From a virus: a stretch of DNA of 27,350 nucleotides. A program made the translations under genes and the position numbers. The stretch spans positions 1 through 27,350 of IMG/VR virus record IMGVR_UViG_3300022939_000107. The stretch is one strand, 5' to 3'. The notes under the pieces were generated by a model that did no database searches, was not told the DNA's origin, and was given only the letters and a program-made list of their open reading frames with translations. Within the stretch, counting starts at the first letter, position 1. Every line of letters starts with the position of its first letter. Below are positions 11,627-22,076 of this stretch, one piece after another.

Positions 11627-13377
11627 TGGTTTTAACACCTGACGAATTATTAATTAAAACAGACGACTTAAAAGGCATGCACGAACATAGTGGACACTAT
11701 GAGTATCGTGATAGAGTTCGTTCTATTATGAACGGTGGAAGCAATGGTATAGCAGCATTGTTAGGTGAGAGCGCAAAAAACTATGATATAGATTTACCTG
11801 TACCTAATCTTATAAATTCAGGATTAGAACACTTAGCACAAAAATTAGGACGTATGCCCGACATCAAAGTTGATCAGTATGCAGACAGTGAACGTGCTAA
11901 AAACAAAGCAGAAAAATTAGAGCGTATTGTAACTAACTTAGACAGTTACTCTAAGATGGATATGCAGTTACCACAGGCAGCAAGATGGCTACCTGGTTAT
12001 GGTTTCTGTGTATGGATTATAAGACAGAAGATGTCACCAGATGGCGTAATGTATCCTCATGCAGAACTACGAGATCCGTATGACTGTTATCCAGGATATT
12101 ATGGACCTGACCAAGATCCAAAAGAACTTGCATTAATACGACTTGTTCCTAATGCAGTTATAAAACAAATGTATCCACAAGCAAACGTTGCTATAGATGA
12201 AAGCAGTCAGTTTCCTTCTGGATATAGTAAGTTTAAATACCATGATGGTTTCCAAAGAAGTTGGGATAACCATTTAGCTGATGGTACAGAATTAGTAGAA
12301 TACTATGACGAAGATGGTACATACGTATTTTTACCAGATACAAAACAAATATTAGATTTTACACCAAATCCATTAAAGTCAGGACCTCGCTTTGTTATAT
12401 CAAAGAGATTTAGTTTTGACAGACTAACAGGTCAATATGACCATGTATTAGGTTTGATGGCAGCTATGGCAAAGATTAACGTCTTATCCATAATTGCTAT
12501 GGAAGATAGTGTATTTACAGAAACGAATATCGTTGGTGAATTAGAGAGCGGGAACTACAAACGTGGTAGATTTGCAGTCAATTACTTAACACCTGGTTCA
12601 CAAGTTGCTAAACCACCTAACAATGTTCCGTATCAGTTATTTACACAAATAGACAGAATAGAACGACAATTACGTGTTGGTTCTAGTTATCCAGTCAGTG
12701 ATGACGCTATATCTCCTAACTCGTTTGTAACAGGTAGGGGATTGCAAGAGTTACTATCGTCTGTTGATCTAAACGTAAAAGAATATCAGTTAGCATTAAA
12801 AACAGCAATAGAAGAAATTGATTATAAACGTTTAGAGATGGACGAAGCACTTAATGGCAATAGTAAAAAACCATTAGCAGGATTTCTAAAAGGCACAGCG
12901 TTTGCAGAACAATATACACCTAGCGCAGACATATCAGGTATGTACAAGACTAGACGTGTGTATGGTGTAATGGCAGGTTTTGATGAACCAACAAAGATTG
13001 TCTCTGGATTACAATTATTACAAGCAGGTATTATAGACAAAGAGACTTTGCAAGAAAACATGGACGGACTAGATAACGTACAAAAGATTAACGATAGAAT
13101 ATTAAAAGACGAAGCAGAACGTACATTGTTTGAGACACTTAAAGTGCAAGCAAGTCAAGGCGATCCTAAAGCAACTATGGCGCTTGTACAGATATATAAA
13201 AATCCAAACTCTATGCAATCTATACTTGACAAGTTTTACACAGCAGAAGAACCAGAGGTACCAGAAAATGAAGCTGCATTATTAGAGCAAGCATTAGGTG
13301 GCGGACAAGCACCAGTGCCACAAGGACCTGCACCAGATATACGATCGTTATTACTAGGAGGTGTACAAGGTGGCTAA
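11626..13377 (+). CDS. Portal protein
   Basis: ATG 11626 in a TAATG overlap with terL; 583 aa. Place (directly after terL), length and overall character fit the dodecameric portal through which DNA enters and leaves the head. Visible features: helical N-terminus, LPVPNLINSGLEHLAQKLGRMPDI (wing region, read in pieces), ELRDPYDCYPGYYG (a beta segment common in portals), a long helical stretch with LLSSVDLNVKEYQLALKTAIEE, and an Ala/Pro/Gly-rich C-terminal tail (EQALGGGQAPVPQGPAPD). No protease or MuF fusion seen. A head-tail connector of the podovirus kind is the same function under another name. Confidence 0.75.
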   Translation: MVLTPDELLIKTDDLKGMHEHSGHYEYRDRVRSIMNGGSNGIAALLGESAKNYDIDLPVPNLINSGLEHLAQKLGRMPDIKVDQYADSERAKNKAEKLERIVTNLDSYSKMDMQLPQAARWLPGYGFCVWIIRQKMSPDGVMYPHAELRDPYDCYPGYYGPDQDPKELALIRLVPNAVIKQMYPQANVAIDESSQFPSGYSKFKYHDGFQRSWDNHLADGTELVEYYDEDGTYVFLPDTKQILDFTPNPLKSGPRFVISKRFSFDRLTGQYDHVLGLMAAMAKINVLSIIAMEDSVFTETNIVGELESGNYKRGRFAVNYLTPGSQVAKPPNNVPYQLFTQIDRIERQLRVGSSYPVSDDAISPNSFVTGRGLQELLSSVDLNVKEYQLALKTAIEEIDYKRLEMDEALNGNSKKPLAGFLKGTAFAEQYTPSADISGMYKTRRVYGVMAGFDEPTKIVSGLQLLQAGIIDKETLQENMDGLDNVQKINDRILKDEAERTLFETLKVQASQGDPKATMALVQIYKNPNSMQSILDKFYTAEEPEVPENEAALLEQALGGGQAPVPQGPAPDIRSLLLGGVQGG

Positions 13378-13606
13378 TTCTTTCAATGAAAGAGAAGTTA
13401 ACAATTACAAATTTAGTGAAATAGTAAATAACTGTTTAGTAGATGTATGGCAAAAAACTGAAGAAGCTATAGCAGACCATGAAGATGAAATGTATGCAGA
13501 AGAGCCAGTAATTACAGATATGCCACAAGGCATGGTAGTTCAATATATACCTAATGGTCTGTTAATTTGGTTTGGAAAACAGGAGGATATGAATGGCGAA
13601 TGGTAG
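13370..13606 (+). CDS. Hypothetical acidic protein, 78 aa
   Basis: AGGAGG at 13356-13361 fits GTG 13370 (eight bases) better than GTG 13361. Overlaps the portal stop by 8 nt. Acidic, with a helical first half (SEIVNNCLVDVWQKTEEAIADHEDEMYAEE, in pieces) and a beta-hairpin-like end (GMVVQYIPNGLLIWFGKQED). No family recognised; a head-assembly accessory protein by context. Confidence 0.65.
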   Translation: MANSFNEREVNNYKFSEIVNNCLVDVWQKTEEAIADHEDEMYAEEPVITDMPQGMVVQYIPNGLLIWFGKQEDMNGEW

Positions 13607-14057
13607 TAGTAGAGAACGTGGCAGAAGAGGTGGAGTAAAAAGACCTGCTGCTGTTTCTGGACCAGGAAGACTTGCAAGGAGAACTGATGGTCAAGCACCT
13701 AGCATAGAAGATGTTAGAGGTATGGTTACTGAAAGTGCAGGAGAAGAAAAAGCACTTGTAGAACAAGTAAGGCAAGGTAACGTAGAACAACCTGCTGCAA
13801 CAGTTGCTGCACCTGCAGAACAACCACAACAAGAATTACAACCTTTACCACCAGCAGTAGGTGATATATTTGCACAAGGTGATGGTACACCTATAAATAC
13901 ACCATCTAGTATGCAAGCACAAGAAAGTAGCTTATTAGAACCAGATGATGTTATGTTAATTAGGGCAATGGCACAAATAAATCCTTCATCAGAACTTATA
14001 AGTTTATTACAGTTTGCGGAACAAAAAATAAATAGAACGCCACAACAATTCGGATAA
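13593..14057 (+). CDS. Low-complexity virion-operon protein, 154 aa
   Basis: AGGAGG at 13581-13586, six bases before the ATG; overlaps the previous gene by 14 nt. Residues 1-35 are strongly basic and Gly/Arg-rich (RERGRRGGVKR, RLARR), a likely nucleic-acid-binding tail. The middle is Ala/Pro/Gln-rich and probably disordered; the last 45 residues are helical. No family recognised. Could be a DNA-contacting head protein. Confidence 0.65.
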   Translation: MANGSSRERGRRGGVKRPAAVSGPGRLARRTDGQAPSIEDVRGMVTESAGEEKALVEQVRQGNVEQPAATVAAPAEQPQQELQPLPPAVGDIFAQGDGTPINTPSSMQAQESSLLEPDDVMLIRAMAQINPSSELISLLQFAEQKINRTPQQFG

Positions 14058-14060
14058 CAC

Positions 14061-17000
14061 ATGGGTGTATTTCATTTTGACAATCCTAAGTCAGAACAAG
14101 ACTTATATAAAGAGTTACAAGCTAGAAAAACACAATGGAACAGAGCGCAAGCTAGTGTAACAAAAGAAGACGCACAACGTGCAACAGCAATAGCACAGTT
14201 GTATCCTAACTTTTCACCAGATGTTATTACATCTCTTACAATGCTACAAGTAAAACCAGAAGCAGAAGTTTTGCGTACATTGTCAGAAAGAATATTAGAA
14301 CATAATAAAAAATCATTAGTAGATAAAGTATTCGATCCATTAAAAGGTGCAGTTAGATTTGGATTACTTGCTTTAGAAGATTTATATAGAACATCTGTAG
14401 ATAGACCAATTAACTCTATGATTGCTGCAACTATAGGTGACAAAGCAGAGGATCTTACATTTGCAGACGCATACAAGCAGTCAGGTAAATCAACCGTTAG
14501 ACAAGTGTTTAGTAATTTAGCACAAGGTAAAGAGGTTAATTTAGGTGACGGTTTGTTACCAAACTCTGATGTATTTGATCCAGACAATCCAAACAGTAAA
14601 TATTATGACGAATATAAATATCTTATACAATCTGGTTTTGACAATACACGTGCGCAAAACATTATACAAAATCAATTAGGTTCTGCTATTACAGAAATAG
14701 ATAGACGTATGCAAGAAGACAGTGGTCAGTTTACTATTACAAGACAATTAGGAACTGGTGAAGAAGTAGCTGTACCTATATCTTTAGGTAGAACAGTTGC
14801 ATTAGGTATGACAGAACCTGGCACAAAAGGTTTTAACGTTGTATCAGGATTATTAGACGCAGGTAAAGCATTGTTTTTAGATCCTGCAAACTATCTTACA
14901 TTAGGCGCAGGCGCATTAGCTAAATCAAGAAAAACACTTGCACCTAGTGACAACCTTATAAACATGATTAAAAAAACTGATACAAAGTTTACAGACGCAG
15001 AAAAAGCACAATTAGGTCTAGTTAAAAGAGGTTGGGGATTACCGTTTTTGTCACCTAAATCTGTTACAGATTATTTAAACAAAGATCCAGGCGGTATGAA
15101 GTTTGTAAAATATTTATCTAATTTGCAATCAGAAAGCAAGTTTATGGATATTACAGGCATAACAGATCCAAAAGTAGTACAACGTTTTATGAATATATCA
15201 CAAGACTTTACTAAGACAGCAGACGAAAAAGTTATAAATATGGCAGAACTCGTAGATCAGTCTATAGGTTTTAGAGATTTACCATTTGGAACAACAAAAC
15301 CTACTGTAGGTGCAATAGGTAGATTTTTAGGCGGTGCAACAGAAGCAATATCTAAAAACGTACCTGAAGGCACAGGTCAGTTGTTTGGTGCAAAAAAAGT
15401 TGTAAAACTGTCAATGATGGATAGCAATAGTAGAGCTGCACGTATTATGGCAACTTATACTAAAGATTTACCTGCACGTTATTTAGATAGCGAAAATATA
15501 GAACAATCTTTTGATGAAATAAAAAAATGGTTAGACAATTCTGATTTAAACAGAAATACAAAAGACAGATTATTAAAAGAAGCTATGGTATTAGAAAATG
15601 GTGATCAAGCAGGTTTATTCAGAATTGCTACTGAAATGTTAGATGAGGTAGGTAAAGACTTAGTAGATAACTATAAAGTTGACGCAAGAGACGCTGCAGC
15701 ATTTACACGTATATTTAGTGAAACATTTGATGACATGCGTAAATACTTTATAGACGCATACACAGGTCAGAATGTTAGGCATGCAGGTATGAAAATGAAA
15801 CCAGTTGTAGTAGAAGGTAAAATGAGACCAATAGCAGACGCACATCTTACTACAGAATTTATTAATAGAACTATACCTATGCCAGACGCAGGACAACTAG
15901 CTAAAGCTATGAACTCTATGTCAATACTTAGAAATAAATTAGGCGGTACAAAAGCATTTGATGATTTTATAGGAAAATATCCTAAGTCAATGCAAAAAGG
16001 TATTGTTGGTAAAAATATAGATTGGTATTACACAGAGTTTTGGAAACCTGCTGTATTGTTACGTGGTGCATGGTTGCTACGTGTAGTTGGAGAAGAACAA
16101 CTACGTATGTATACAAGAGGTTATGACAATATATTTTCAAGACCATTGTCTTTAATTTCTTTATCTTTACTTAAAAAAACAGACGCTGCACAAGCAAAAA
16201 GATGGACACAAAAAGATGTAGAGTTCAAAGATTTGTTTGGAGATCCACTAGCAGAAAGTTTAGAGTGGAAACAAGGATCTTCACGTATGCGTGGTGCTAA
16301 CAACAATGACGAAGCATTTGGTGGTGCGCAAAGATCACAAAGAAGACAACAAGGTAGGCGTAAAAAAGCAGGACCTCATGATTACGATATATTAGAAAAA
16401 ACACAATCTTTTGCAGGACTAAATGCAGGAGATAAAGCAAGTGCAAATAAATTTGTAAGAGCATGGACAAATGAAGTAGCAAAAATATATCAAGATGATT
16501 TATACGAATTGTTATTTAAAGGTAAAAACAATCCAGTAGCAAGACAAAACAAATTAAAAGAATGGGTAAAAGGCGAAAGTCCTGCAGCTAAAAAAGTAAT
16601 AGAAGAGTATGCAAAAGGTGGATCAAGATATGAAGATATTATGCAAACAGCAGGTGGTAGATATGTTTACGCTAAATCTGTAGAAGCTAGGTTACAGCAA
16701 GTAGCAGGCGGTGCTTTTGATGAAGACCTTGCAGTGTTAGATGATTTATTAAATAAATTTGATTTTGATGAAATAGATTTTAGTAAAAATCCGTTTCCGT
16801 TGCGTATAGATAGACCACGTAATGAAGATTTATACGACATGATGATAAGTGGTAAATTAGGTAAGATTGCAAAAGAAAGCGATAAAGGCGTATGGATAAA
16901 TAATCCTACACCGCAACAAATTAAACAAGCTACAGAAACTATAGAAGTTGGTGGTGAGATGAAATATTTTATTCCTGAATTAGATGGTTTAACTGGTATA

Positions 17001-19538
17001 GAAACATTAGATGATTTGTTTGCAATATTTGGAAAAGGTTTTACAAAGCTAGATGACAAGTCTATGCGTAAAGCAGCTAATAAATATTACGACACAATTA
17101 TAGAAGAATATGGAGATAGCTTACCAGAACTTGTTACAGCACCTATAGAAGGTACTTTATTAGATGATAGTAAATGGTTAGAACGATTTATAGAAAATGG
17201 CTTTGACGTTATTATGGGACAACGTACAGATAACGCTTCAAGATCACCAGTATTTAGACAAGCATATTGGCGTGCAGTTTATGACTTACTACCACGTATG
17301 ACACCTGCTATGCGTACAGTTTTATTAGAAGGTAAAAATTATAGAGCAGGTGGTAAAACAATAAAAGTGTCTGGTGCAAGAAAATCTAATATACCTAACG
17401 AAAATTTACTAAGCAGTATAAAAGCTGATATAGGTTTACCTGCACAAAAACTACGTAAAGCAGATACAGAAATAAATTTAGATATGTTTGAACGTAGAGT
17501 AAAAGAATTAAACGAAGCAGACGCAAAACTAGGAACTAAGTTTGTAGACAACACAGATGAAATACAAAAGATGACAAATGACTTACAAAAAGTTAGAAGA
17601 AAAGGTCAAGCAGAAATAGACGATATAGATGACAAAATTGCTAATGCTATAGACGAAGATGAAATACAAGCATTAACAAAACAAAAAGATGATCTTATTC
17701 GTGATTTAGATAATTACACAGCAGAAGAAGGTAGAGAAATAGAATATCTAGGAACTCTTGCAGGTTTTGATGATGGCTTTATAGACGCAGAATATATTGA
17801 CAATTTTGCTAAATCTATTGCATTGTCAGAGCTACAAGACTTACTTTACGATCTAAGTAAACGTAGTAAGATAACCTACAATCTTAGAGGTATATTTCCT
17901 TTTGGTGAAGCATACGTAGAAATATTAACTACATGGGCAAAATTATTAAAAGAAAATCCAGAAATAGCTAGAAGAGGTCAAGTAACAGTACAAGCACTTA
18001 GAGACGAAAATCCATTTAGTCCTGTAGAAGGTGAAGGATTTTTAGCTGAAGATGAAATAACTGGTGAAGAAGTATTTTATTATCCAATAGTTAATGAGTT
18101 AGTATCTGACGCATTGTTTGGTGCAGACAGAAATGTTGGTGTACGATTACCAGGATATGCAGGTTCTCTTAACTTAGCATTAGAAGTTGTGCCTGGTATT
18201 GGTCCAGTAGCAGCTATACCTGCGTCATTTGTACTAGAAGGTACACCTAAATTTGAAGAGACACAAAAGTTTTTATTTCCATACGGTTTACCAAGAGTAA
18301 AAAATATTGGTGATTTAGTACAAGAAGCAGGTGTACCTGCGTGGTTAAAAAATGCAGGACGTGCAATGTTTGCATTTAATGAAGACGCAGCACCAGGTGA
18401 GTTATCACGTATTGCTGCTAACACAACTATTGATGTATATAGAGTATTAAAAGCTAATGGTGAAGATGATATGACGCCAGAAGCACAACAAAGATTATTA
18501 GAGAAGGCACGTTCTATTGGTAAAAATTTAACTATGATTAAAGCATTTTCACAGTTTGTTGGTCCTACAGGATTAAATCCACGTTTTGATATAGGTGATC
18601 CAAGAAATGCAGGATCGCTTTACTCTATGCAAATACTTGCAGATAGATACAGAGAACTTATAGAGACACCACCTAAAGATCCAGTTAGCGGTGATTTCTT
18701 ATATGCACCAGGTGATAACTATTCTGCAACTAAGTATTTTATAGATGAATTTGGTTTTAATCCTTTAGATATATCTACACCTAAATCTATTGTTGTAGAA
18801 CCTAGACCAGTAGATGAACGTGGTGTACAGTTTGAAAAAGAAAATCCAGAGTTATTTGATGAATATAAACTTACTGCATTTTACGCTGTACCTAATGGCG
18901 GTGGTGGTGCTTTTGATTACGAAGCATATACAAGAACTATATACAATGAGCAAAGAGAACCATTAACACCAGAAGAATGGGTTGCTACACGTAACCAAAG
19001 ATTAGGTGAGTTCTATATGGAAGAAGAGCGTATAGCTACATTACAACAATTTGATATTACTGATCCATACCAAGCAAAACAGAGAAGTAGATTACTTGCT
19101 GTTAAAAGAAATGTAGCAGCACAAAGGTTTCCTGGATTTGACACAACAATACCAGGACTACCACAACGAGGTACATTAGATCAACAATTTGATGAACTTA
19201 AAAGATGGGAAGATGAACCTAAATTACGTGGATCAGAAACAGGACAAGCTGTTGCACAAGTATTAGATTATATAAAAATACTAGAAAAGAAATCATTAGG
19301 TCGTGGATTATCAGCTAATGGTTGGCGTACATCACGTACAATGTTACTTGAAAGACAACAACTTAGAGATTTTATAGGTCAAATATCTGTTAGTAATGAT
19401 GACTTTTACGTAATAGCACAAAACTTACTATTACCTTTATTCCAAGAAAGAACACAGTTCTTAGAGGATTTGGAGTACGATTATGATACAATGTTAGAAT
19501 ACGGTGCATATTTGCCCGTACAGCAGGGAGAAGCGTGA
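14061..19538 (+). CDS. Giant virion-associated protein, 1825 aa; putative internal/ejection protein
   Basis: One uninterrupted frame of 5.5 kb, by far the largest gene here; ATG 14061 has only a weak ribosome binding site. The product is mostly helical with many Lys, Asp and Gln residues. Visible segments: amphipathic KGAVRFGLLALEDLY near 95-110; a hydrophobic/amphipathic stretch around 663-705 (VLLRGAWLLRVVGEEQLRMY, then PLSLISLSLLKK); a basic patch near 755-775 (RSQRRQQGRRKK); a coiled coil at about 1143-1232; and a hydrophobic GIGPVAAIPASFVLEG near 1380. No catalytic motif recognised. Size and mixture of amphipathic helices recall T7 gp16-like internal proteins that cross the envelope during DNA ejection; a tape measure is less likely because of the position before scaffold and capsid. 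Confidence 0.7.
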   Translation: MGVFHFDNPKSEQDLYKELQARKTQWNRAQASVTKEDAQRATAIAQLYPNFSPDVITSLTMLQVKPEAEVLRTLSERILEHNKKSLVDKVFDPLKGAVRFGLLALEDLYRTSVDRPINSMIAATIGDKAEDLTFADAYKQSGKSTVRQVFSNLAQGKEVNLGDGLLPNSDVFDPDNPNSKYYDEYKYLIQSGFDNTRAQNIIQNQLGSAITEIDRRMQEDSGQFTITRQLGTGEEVAVPISLGRTVALGMTEPGTKGFNVVSGLLDAGKALFLDPANYLTLGAGALAKSRKTLAPSDNLINMIKKTDTKFTDAEKAQLGLVKRGWGLPFLSPKSVTDYLNKDPGGMKFVKYLSNLQSESKFMDITGITDPKVVQRFMNISQDFTKTADEKVINMAELVDQSIGFRDLPFGTTKPTVGAIGRFLGGATEAISKNVPEGTGQLFGAKKVVKLSMMDSNSRAARIMATYTKDLPARYLDSENIEQSFDEIKKWLDNSDLNRNTKDRLLKEAMVLENGDQAGLFRIATEMLDEVGKDLVDNYKVDARDAAAFTRIFSETFDDMRKYFIDAYTGQNVRHAGMKMKPVVVEGKMRPIADAHLTTEFINRTIPMPDAGQLAKAMNSMSILRNKLGGTKAFDDFIGKYPKSMQKGIVGKNIDWYYTEFWKPAVLLRGAWLLRVVGEEQLRMYTRGYDNIFSRPLSLISLSLLKKTDAAQAKRWTQKDVEFKDLFGDPLAESLEWKQGSSRMRGANNNDEAFGGAQRSQRRQQGRRKKAGPHDYDILEKTQSFAGLNAGDKASANKFVRAWTNEVAKIYQDDLYELLFKGKNNPVARQNKLKEWVKGESPAAKKVIEEYAKGGSRYEDIMQTAGGRYVYAKSVEARLQQVAGGAFDEDLAVLDDLLNKFDFDEIDFSKNPFPLRIDRPRNEDLYDMMISGKLGKIAKESDKGVWINNPTPQQIKQATETIEVGGEMKYFIPELDGLTGIETLDDLFAIFGKGFTKLDDKSMRKAANKYYDTIIEEYGDSLPELVTAPIEGTLLDDSKWLERFIENGFDVIMGQRTDNASRSPVFRQAYWRAVYDLLPRMTPAMRTVLLEGKNYRAGGKTIKVSGARKSNIPNENLLSSIKADIGLPAQKLRKADTEINLDMFERRVKELNEADAKLGTKFVDNTDEIQKMTNDLQKVRRKGQAEIDDIDDKIANAIDEDEIQALTKQKDDLIRDLDNYTAEEGREIEYLGTLAGFDDGFIDAEYIDNFAKSIALSELQDLLYDLSKRSKITYNLRGIFPFGEAYVEILTTWAKLLKENPEIARRGQVTVQALRDENPFSPVEGEGFLAEDEITGEEVFYYPIVNELVSDALFGADRNVGVRLPGYAGSLNLALEVVPGIGPVAAIPASFVLEGTPKFEETQKFLFPYGLPRVKNIGDLVQEAGVPAWLKNAGRAMFAFNEDAAPGELSRIAANTTIDVYRVLKANGEDDMTPEAQQRLLEKARSIGKNLTMIKAFSQFVGPTGLNPRFDIGDPRNAGSLYSMQILADRYRELIETPPKDPVSGDFLYAPGDNYSATKYFIDEFGFNPLDISTPKSIVVEPRPVDERGVQFEKENPELFDEYKLTAFYAVPNGGGGAFDYEAYTRTIYNEQREPLTPEEWVATRNQRLGEFYMEEERIATLQQFDITDPYQAKQRSRLLAVKRNVAAQRFPGFDTTIPGLPQRGTLDQQFDELKRWEDEPKLRGSETGQAVAQVLDYIKILEKKSLGRGLSANGWRTSRTMLLERQQLRDFIGQISVSNDDFYVIAQNLLLPLFQERTQFLEDLEYDYDTMLEYGAYLPVQQGEA

Positions 19539-21232
19539 CAGAAGAATATAAGCAAGCACTCGTAGACAGTATTAAAGCGCAAAGACAATTAGACGATAGC
19601 GCTGAATTTGCTAAAGAATTGAATGGTCTTGTTAAAGAAGGCATATCAGACGCATTGTTTATTGCAAAAGTAAATACTGCATTAGCTATATACGATCAAA
19701 GTTTAAATAGACAAGCTGAAACTGGATTAGGTATAAACAGAACAACTAAGAATGTTATGACTAACGCACTTAACGAAGCTATTGCAAGTGTTGAATTAGA
19801 AGGTAGAAACGCAGGTTACGCACCTGGACAATATACAGCATGGTTAGTAAATACACCACTTGACGTACGTGCAGACATATTAGAAGGACTTGATGTCTCT
19901 GCAGGTATAAAAGCAGCAGAAGAGAGCCAAGAGTATTTTGATTATCTTGTAGATAAGTTAGATGAATGGTATGACGCTACAGGTCAAATTGGTGCATTAG
20001 TTAAACCAGGCGGTGGTAAAGGTGTTGTATTGTTTTCATCTGGTGAATATGACAGATACAAAAAGAATTATGACAATCCAGAAGACACTATGCAAATATT
20101 TAGAGAGACTGATCCTGGTAGAACAAAAGTACCTAAAAAAGGATTTAGAACACAACCAACTGTTTTGTATGAACCAATAATGTCTGGTGATCCAGGTAAA
20201 TATGAATTTAGTGGTGAGTATAACAACAGAGTAAAAGATATATCTGACAATACATACAAGACTGTTGAACAAGCAGGTGGTCAGATAACAAAAATAAATA
20301 ACGAAACTCTTGAAATAGAAAAACTTACAGTTTCAGATAGTGAATATATAGCACTAGAAGAAGGTCAACTTGATGGTGGTTATACATTAATAAGAACACA
20401 AGAAGCTGCTGCAGTAGAACAAGCTAAAGCTGCATTATCAGATCAAGTAGATATTCCAGGTTACGGATTATTTGGTGGTATTACTCCTGGATATACAGTA
20501 TATAAAAATCCAGACCTAGCAGCAGTATTTGAAGAAGGCAAAGAACTTACACCTGGTGATTTAGCAGCAGAGACAATAACACTTACAGAAGAACAAGCAG
20601 CTAAACAGTATGGTGGGCAAGATCACATACAAATTGGTTACAACATGTTGCCACAAGAGAGATTAGCAGTACAAACAGATTTATTACAAGCAGGTTACTT
20701 AACCTATGACGAATGGTTTTTTGAACAAGGTAGTTGGGGATCAGCAAGCCAAAGAGCTATGCTAGAAGCCATGACTAATGCTAACTATGAATTAGCAGAT
20801 ATTGGAACACATCTAACAGAAGAGAAAGCAAGACTATACAAGAGACCACCATTACTTCCTAAAGTATTTGTAGAGCCAAGCCCTACACAAATAAAAGCAG
20901 AAATAGATGGTGCGTTAAGTGCAATAGGTATTGATAGAGAATTATCAGAAGCAGAGATGGTAGCTTTTGCAGACTTCTATACTGAAGCAAGTAAAGACTA
21001 TGAAACTGCAGTTGCTAACTTTAACAAGAATTATGACTTAGCACAACGTATGTTTCCTGGTGCAGATAAGAATTTGACAGTACCTGAAGCACCACAAGCT
21101 AGTTTGCAAGAGTATGCAGACAGTGTATTAGGTGCAGAGGTACGAGCAACAGAGCAAGCAACAAAGGAAAGAAATGATCTTAGCTACTTGTTTGGCACTC
21201 TTGATAGCATGTCCAGGTTGGCTAGTGGTTGA
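19535..21232 (+). CDS. Large virion-operon protein, 565 aa
   Basis: GTG start in a GTGA overlap with the giant gene; GGGAG just before. Helical, Ala/Glu/Gln-rich at both ends (KAQRQLDDSAEFAKELNGLV; QASLQEYADSVLGAEVRAT), with a Gly/Asp-rich middle (LVKPGGGKGVVLFSSGEYDRY; GDPGKYEFSGEYNN). No enzyme motif recognised. A virion or internal protein acting with the giant protein is the natural guess. The lysozyme gene begins inside its last 59 nt. Confidence 0.65.
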   Translation: MTEEYKQALVDSIKAQRQLDDSAEFAKELNGLVKEGISDALFIAKVNTALAIYDQSLNRQAETGLGINRTTKNVMTNALNEAIASVELEGRNAGYAPGQYTAWLVNTPLDVRADILEGLDVSAGIKAAEESQEYFDYLVDKLDEWYDATGQIGALVKPGGGKGVVLFSSGEYDRYKKNYDNPEDTMQIFRETDPGRTKVPKKGFRTQPTVLYEPIMSGDPGKYEFSGEYNNRVKDISDNTYKTVEQAGGQITKINNETLEIEKLTVSDSEYIALEEGQLDGGYTLIRTQEAAAVEQAKAALSDQVDIPGYGLFGGITPGYTVYKNPDLAAVFEEGKELTPGDLAAETITLTEEQAAKQYGGQDHIQIGYNMLPQERLAVQTDLLQAGYLTYDEWFFEQGSWGSASQRAMLEAMTNANYELADIGTHLTEEKARLYKRPPLLPKVFVEPSPTQIKAEIDGALSAIGIDRELSEAEMVAFADFYTEASKDYETAVANFNKNYDLAQRMFPGADKNLTVPEAPQASLQEYADSVLGAEVRATEQATKERNDLSYLFGTLDSMSRLASG

Positions 21233-22076
21233 TGTATCTGACTATACAGGACAAGTAAATTATTTATCACCTATAGGTGTTTTTAATAACGAAGTACCAC
21301 AAGACGAAACTGAAATTATAGAACACAAAACATCACAAGCTGCTATTGACTTTTTAAAAGATAAAGAAAAAATAGAACTAGAAGCGTATGATGATGGTGC
21401 AGGTAATTGGACTATTGGTTACGGACATACAGGTAGAAGTAGTGGTGTACCTGTAAAAGAAGGCATGGTAATTACAGCAGAAGAAGCTGAAGAATTATTA
21501 GTACAAGATTTACAAGAGTTTGAAAAGAATGTTTATAATCGTATGGTCAATTACAATACGCCATTATCACAAAGAGAGTTTGATTATTTAATTATTGCTA
21601 CATTTAACAGAGGTAATGACATAGTAGGTAAATCACTGTACGAAGCTGTAAGTAAAAGAGATAGAAATACTATTACAAAACTTATGGCAAAAACAATAGC
21701 GGAAAGTGATCCTAATGTTATTAAAGGTTTAGAAAATAGATTAGTAGATGAAGAAGAGTTTTTATTTGACTATTCACAATATATACCAACAACTACAACA
21801 ATGGGACCTGTAAATTTACCAACAACTACAACCACAACAATGCCAGGTAAAACACAGGCAGGTTATCCATTTGATATATACACACCACCAAATCCAAAAA
21901 AAGAAAAAGATAAATTAGAAGGTTTTTTAACAAAAATGGAAGAACTAGGTATAGCATACGAAAATAAAATAAATGAGATACTAGGTTTAGCACCAGGAGA
22001 AAAACCACCAAAACACGGTGTTTTAGGAAATGCAGTAATACAGAAATTTAATAAATGGTTTGGTAAAAATGGTTGA
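21174..22076 (+). CDS. GH24 (T4-type) lysozyme with N-terminal hydrophobic segment and Thr/Pro linker
   Basis: Cuts the beta-1,4 bond between MurNAc and GlcNAc in peptidoglycan. AAAGGAAAG just before ATG 21174 decides the start (300 aa) over GTG 21132. Residues 1-20 (MILATCLALLIACPGWLVVD) form a signal or membrane segment; LLIAC is lipobox-like. The catalytic series E65-x8-D74-x5-T80 is complete (KEKIELEAYDDGAGNWTIGYGHT, in pieces), followed by EGMVITAEEAEELL and LSQREFDYLIIATFNRG, all standard GH24. A Thr/Pro linker (204-225) leads to a C-terminal domain of about 75 residues, perhaps for wall or virion binding. It lies among virion genes, not beside a recognised holin, so it may act during entry; a signal-arrest or exported endolysin is the alternative. 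Confidence 0.88.
   Translation: MILATCLALLIACPGWLVVDVSDYTGQVNYLSPIGVFNNEVPQDETEIIEHKTSQAAIDFLKDKEKIELEAYDDGAGNWTIGYGHTGRSSGVPVKEGMVITAEEAEELLVQDLQEFEKNVYNRMVNYNTPLSQREFDYLIIATFNRGNDIVGKSLYEAVSKRDRNTITKLMAKTIAESDPNVIKGLENRLVDEEEFLFDYSQYIPTTTTMGPVNLPTTTTTTMPGKTQAGYPFDIYTPPNPKKEKDKLEGFLTKMEELGIAYENKINEILGLAPGEKPPKHGVLGNAVIQKFNKWFGKNG

Noticed and set aside
13691-14587. Long minus-strand frames opposite 13.6-14.6 kb
   Set aside because: They lie opposite well-supported genes, lack ribosome binding sites and are Ser/Cys/Leu-rich, as expected for antisense of AT-rich Lys/Glu/Ala coding DNA.
14061-19538. Giant protein as tail tape measure
   Set aside because: It stands between portal and scaffold, not next to tail genes, and lacks the long hydrophobic/coiled repeat pattern expected along its whole length.
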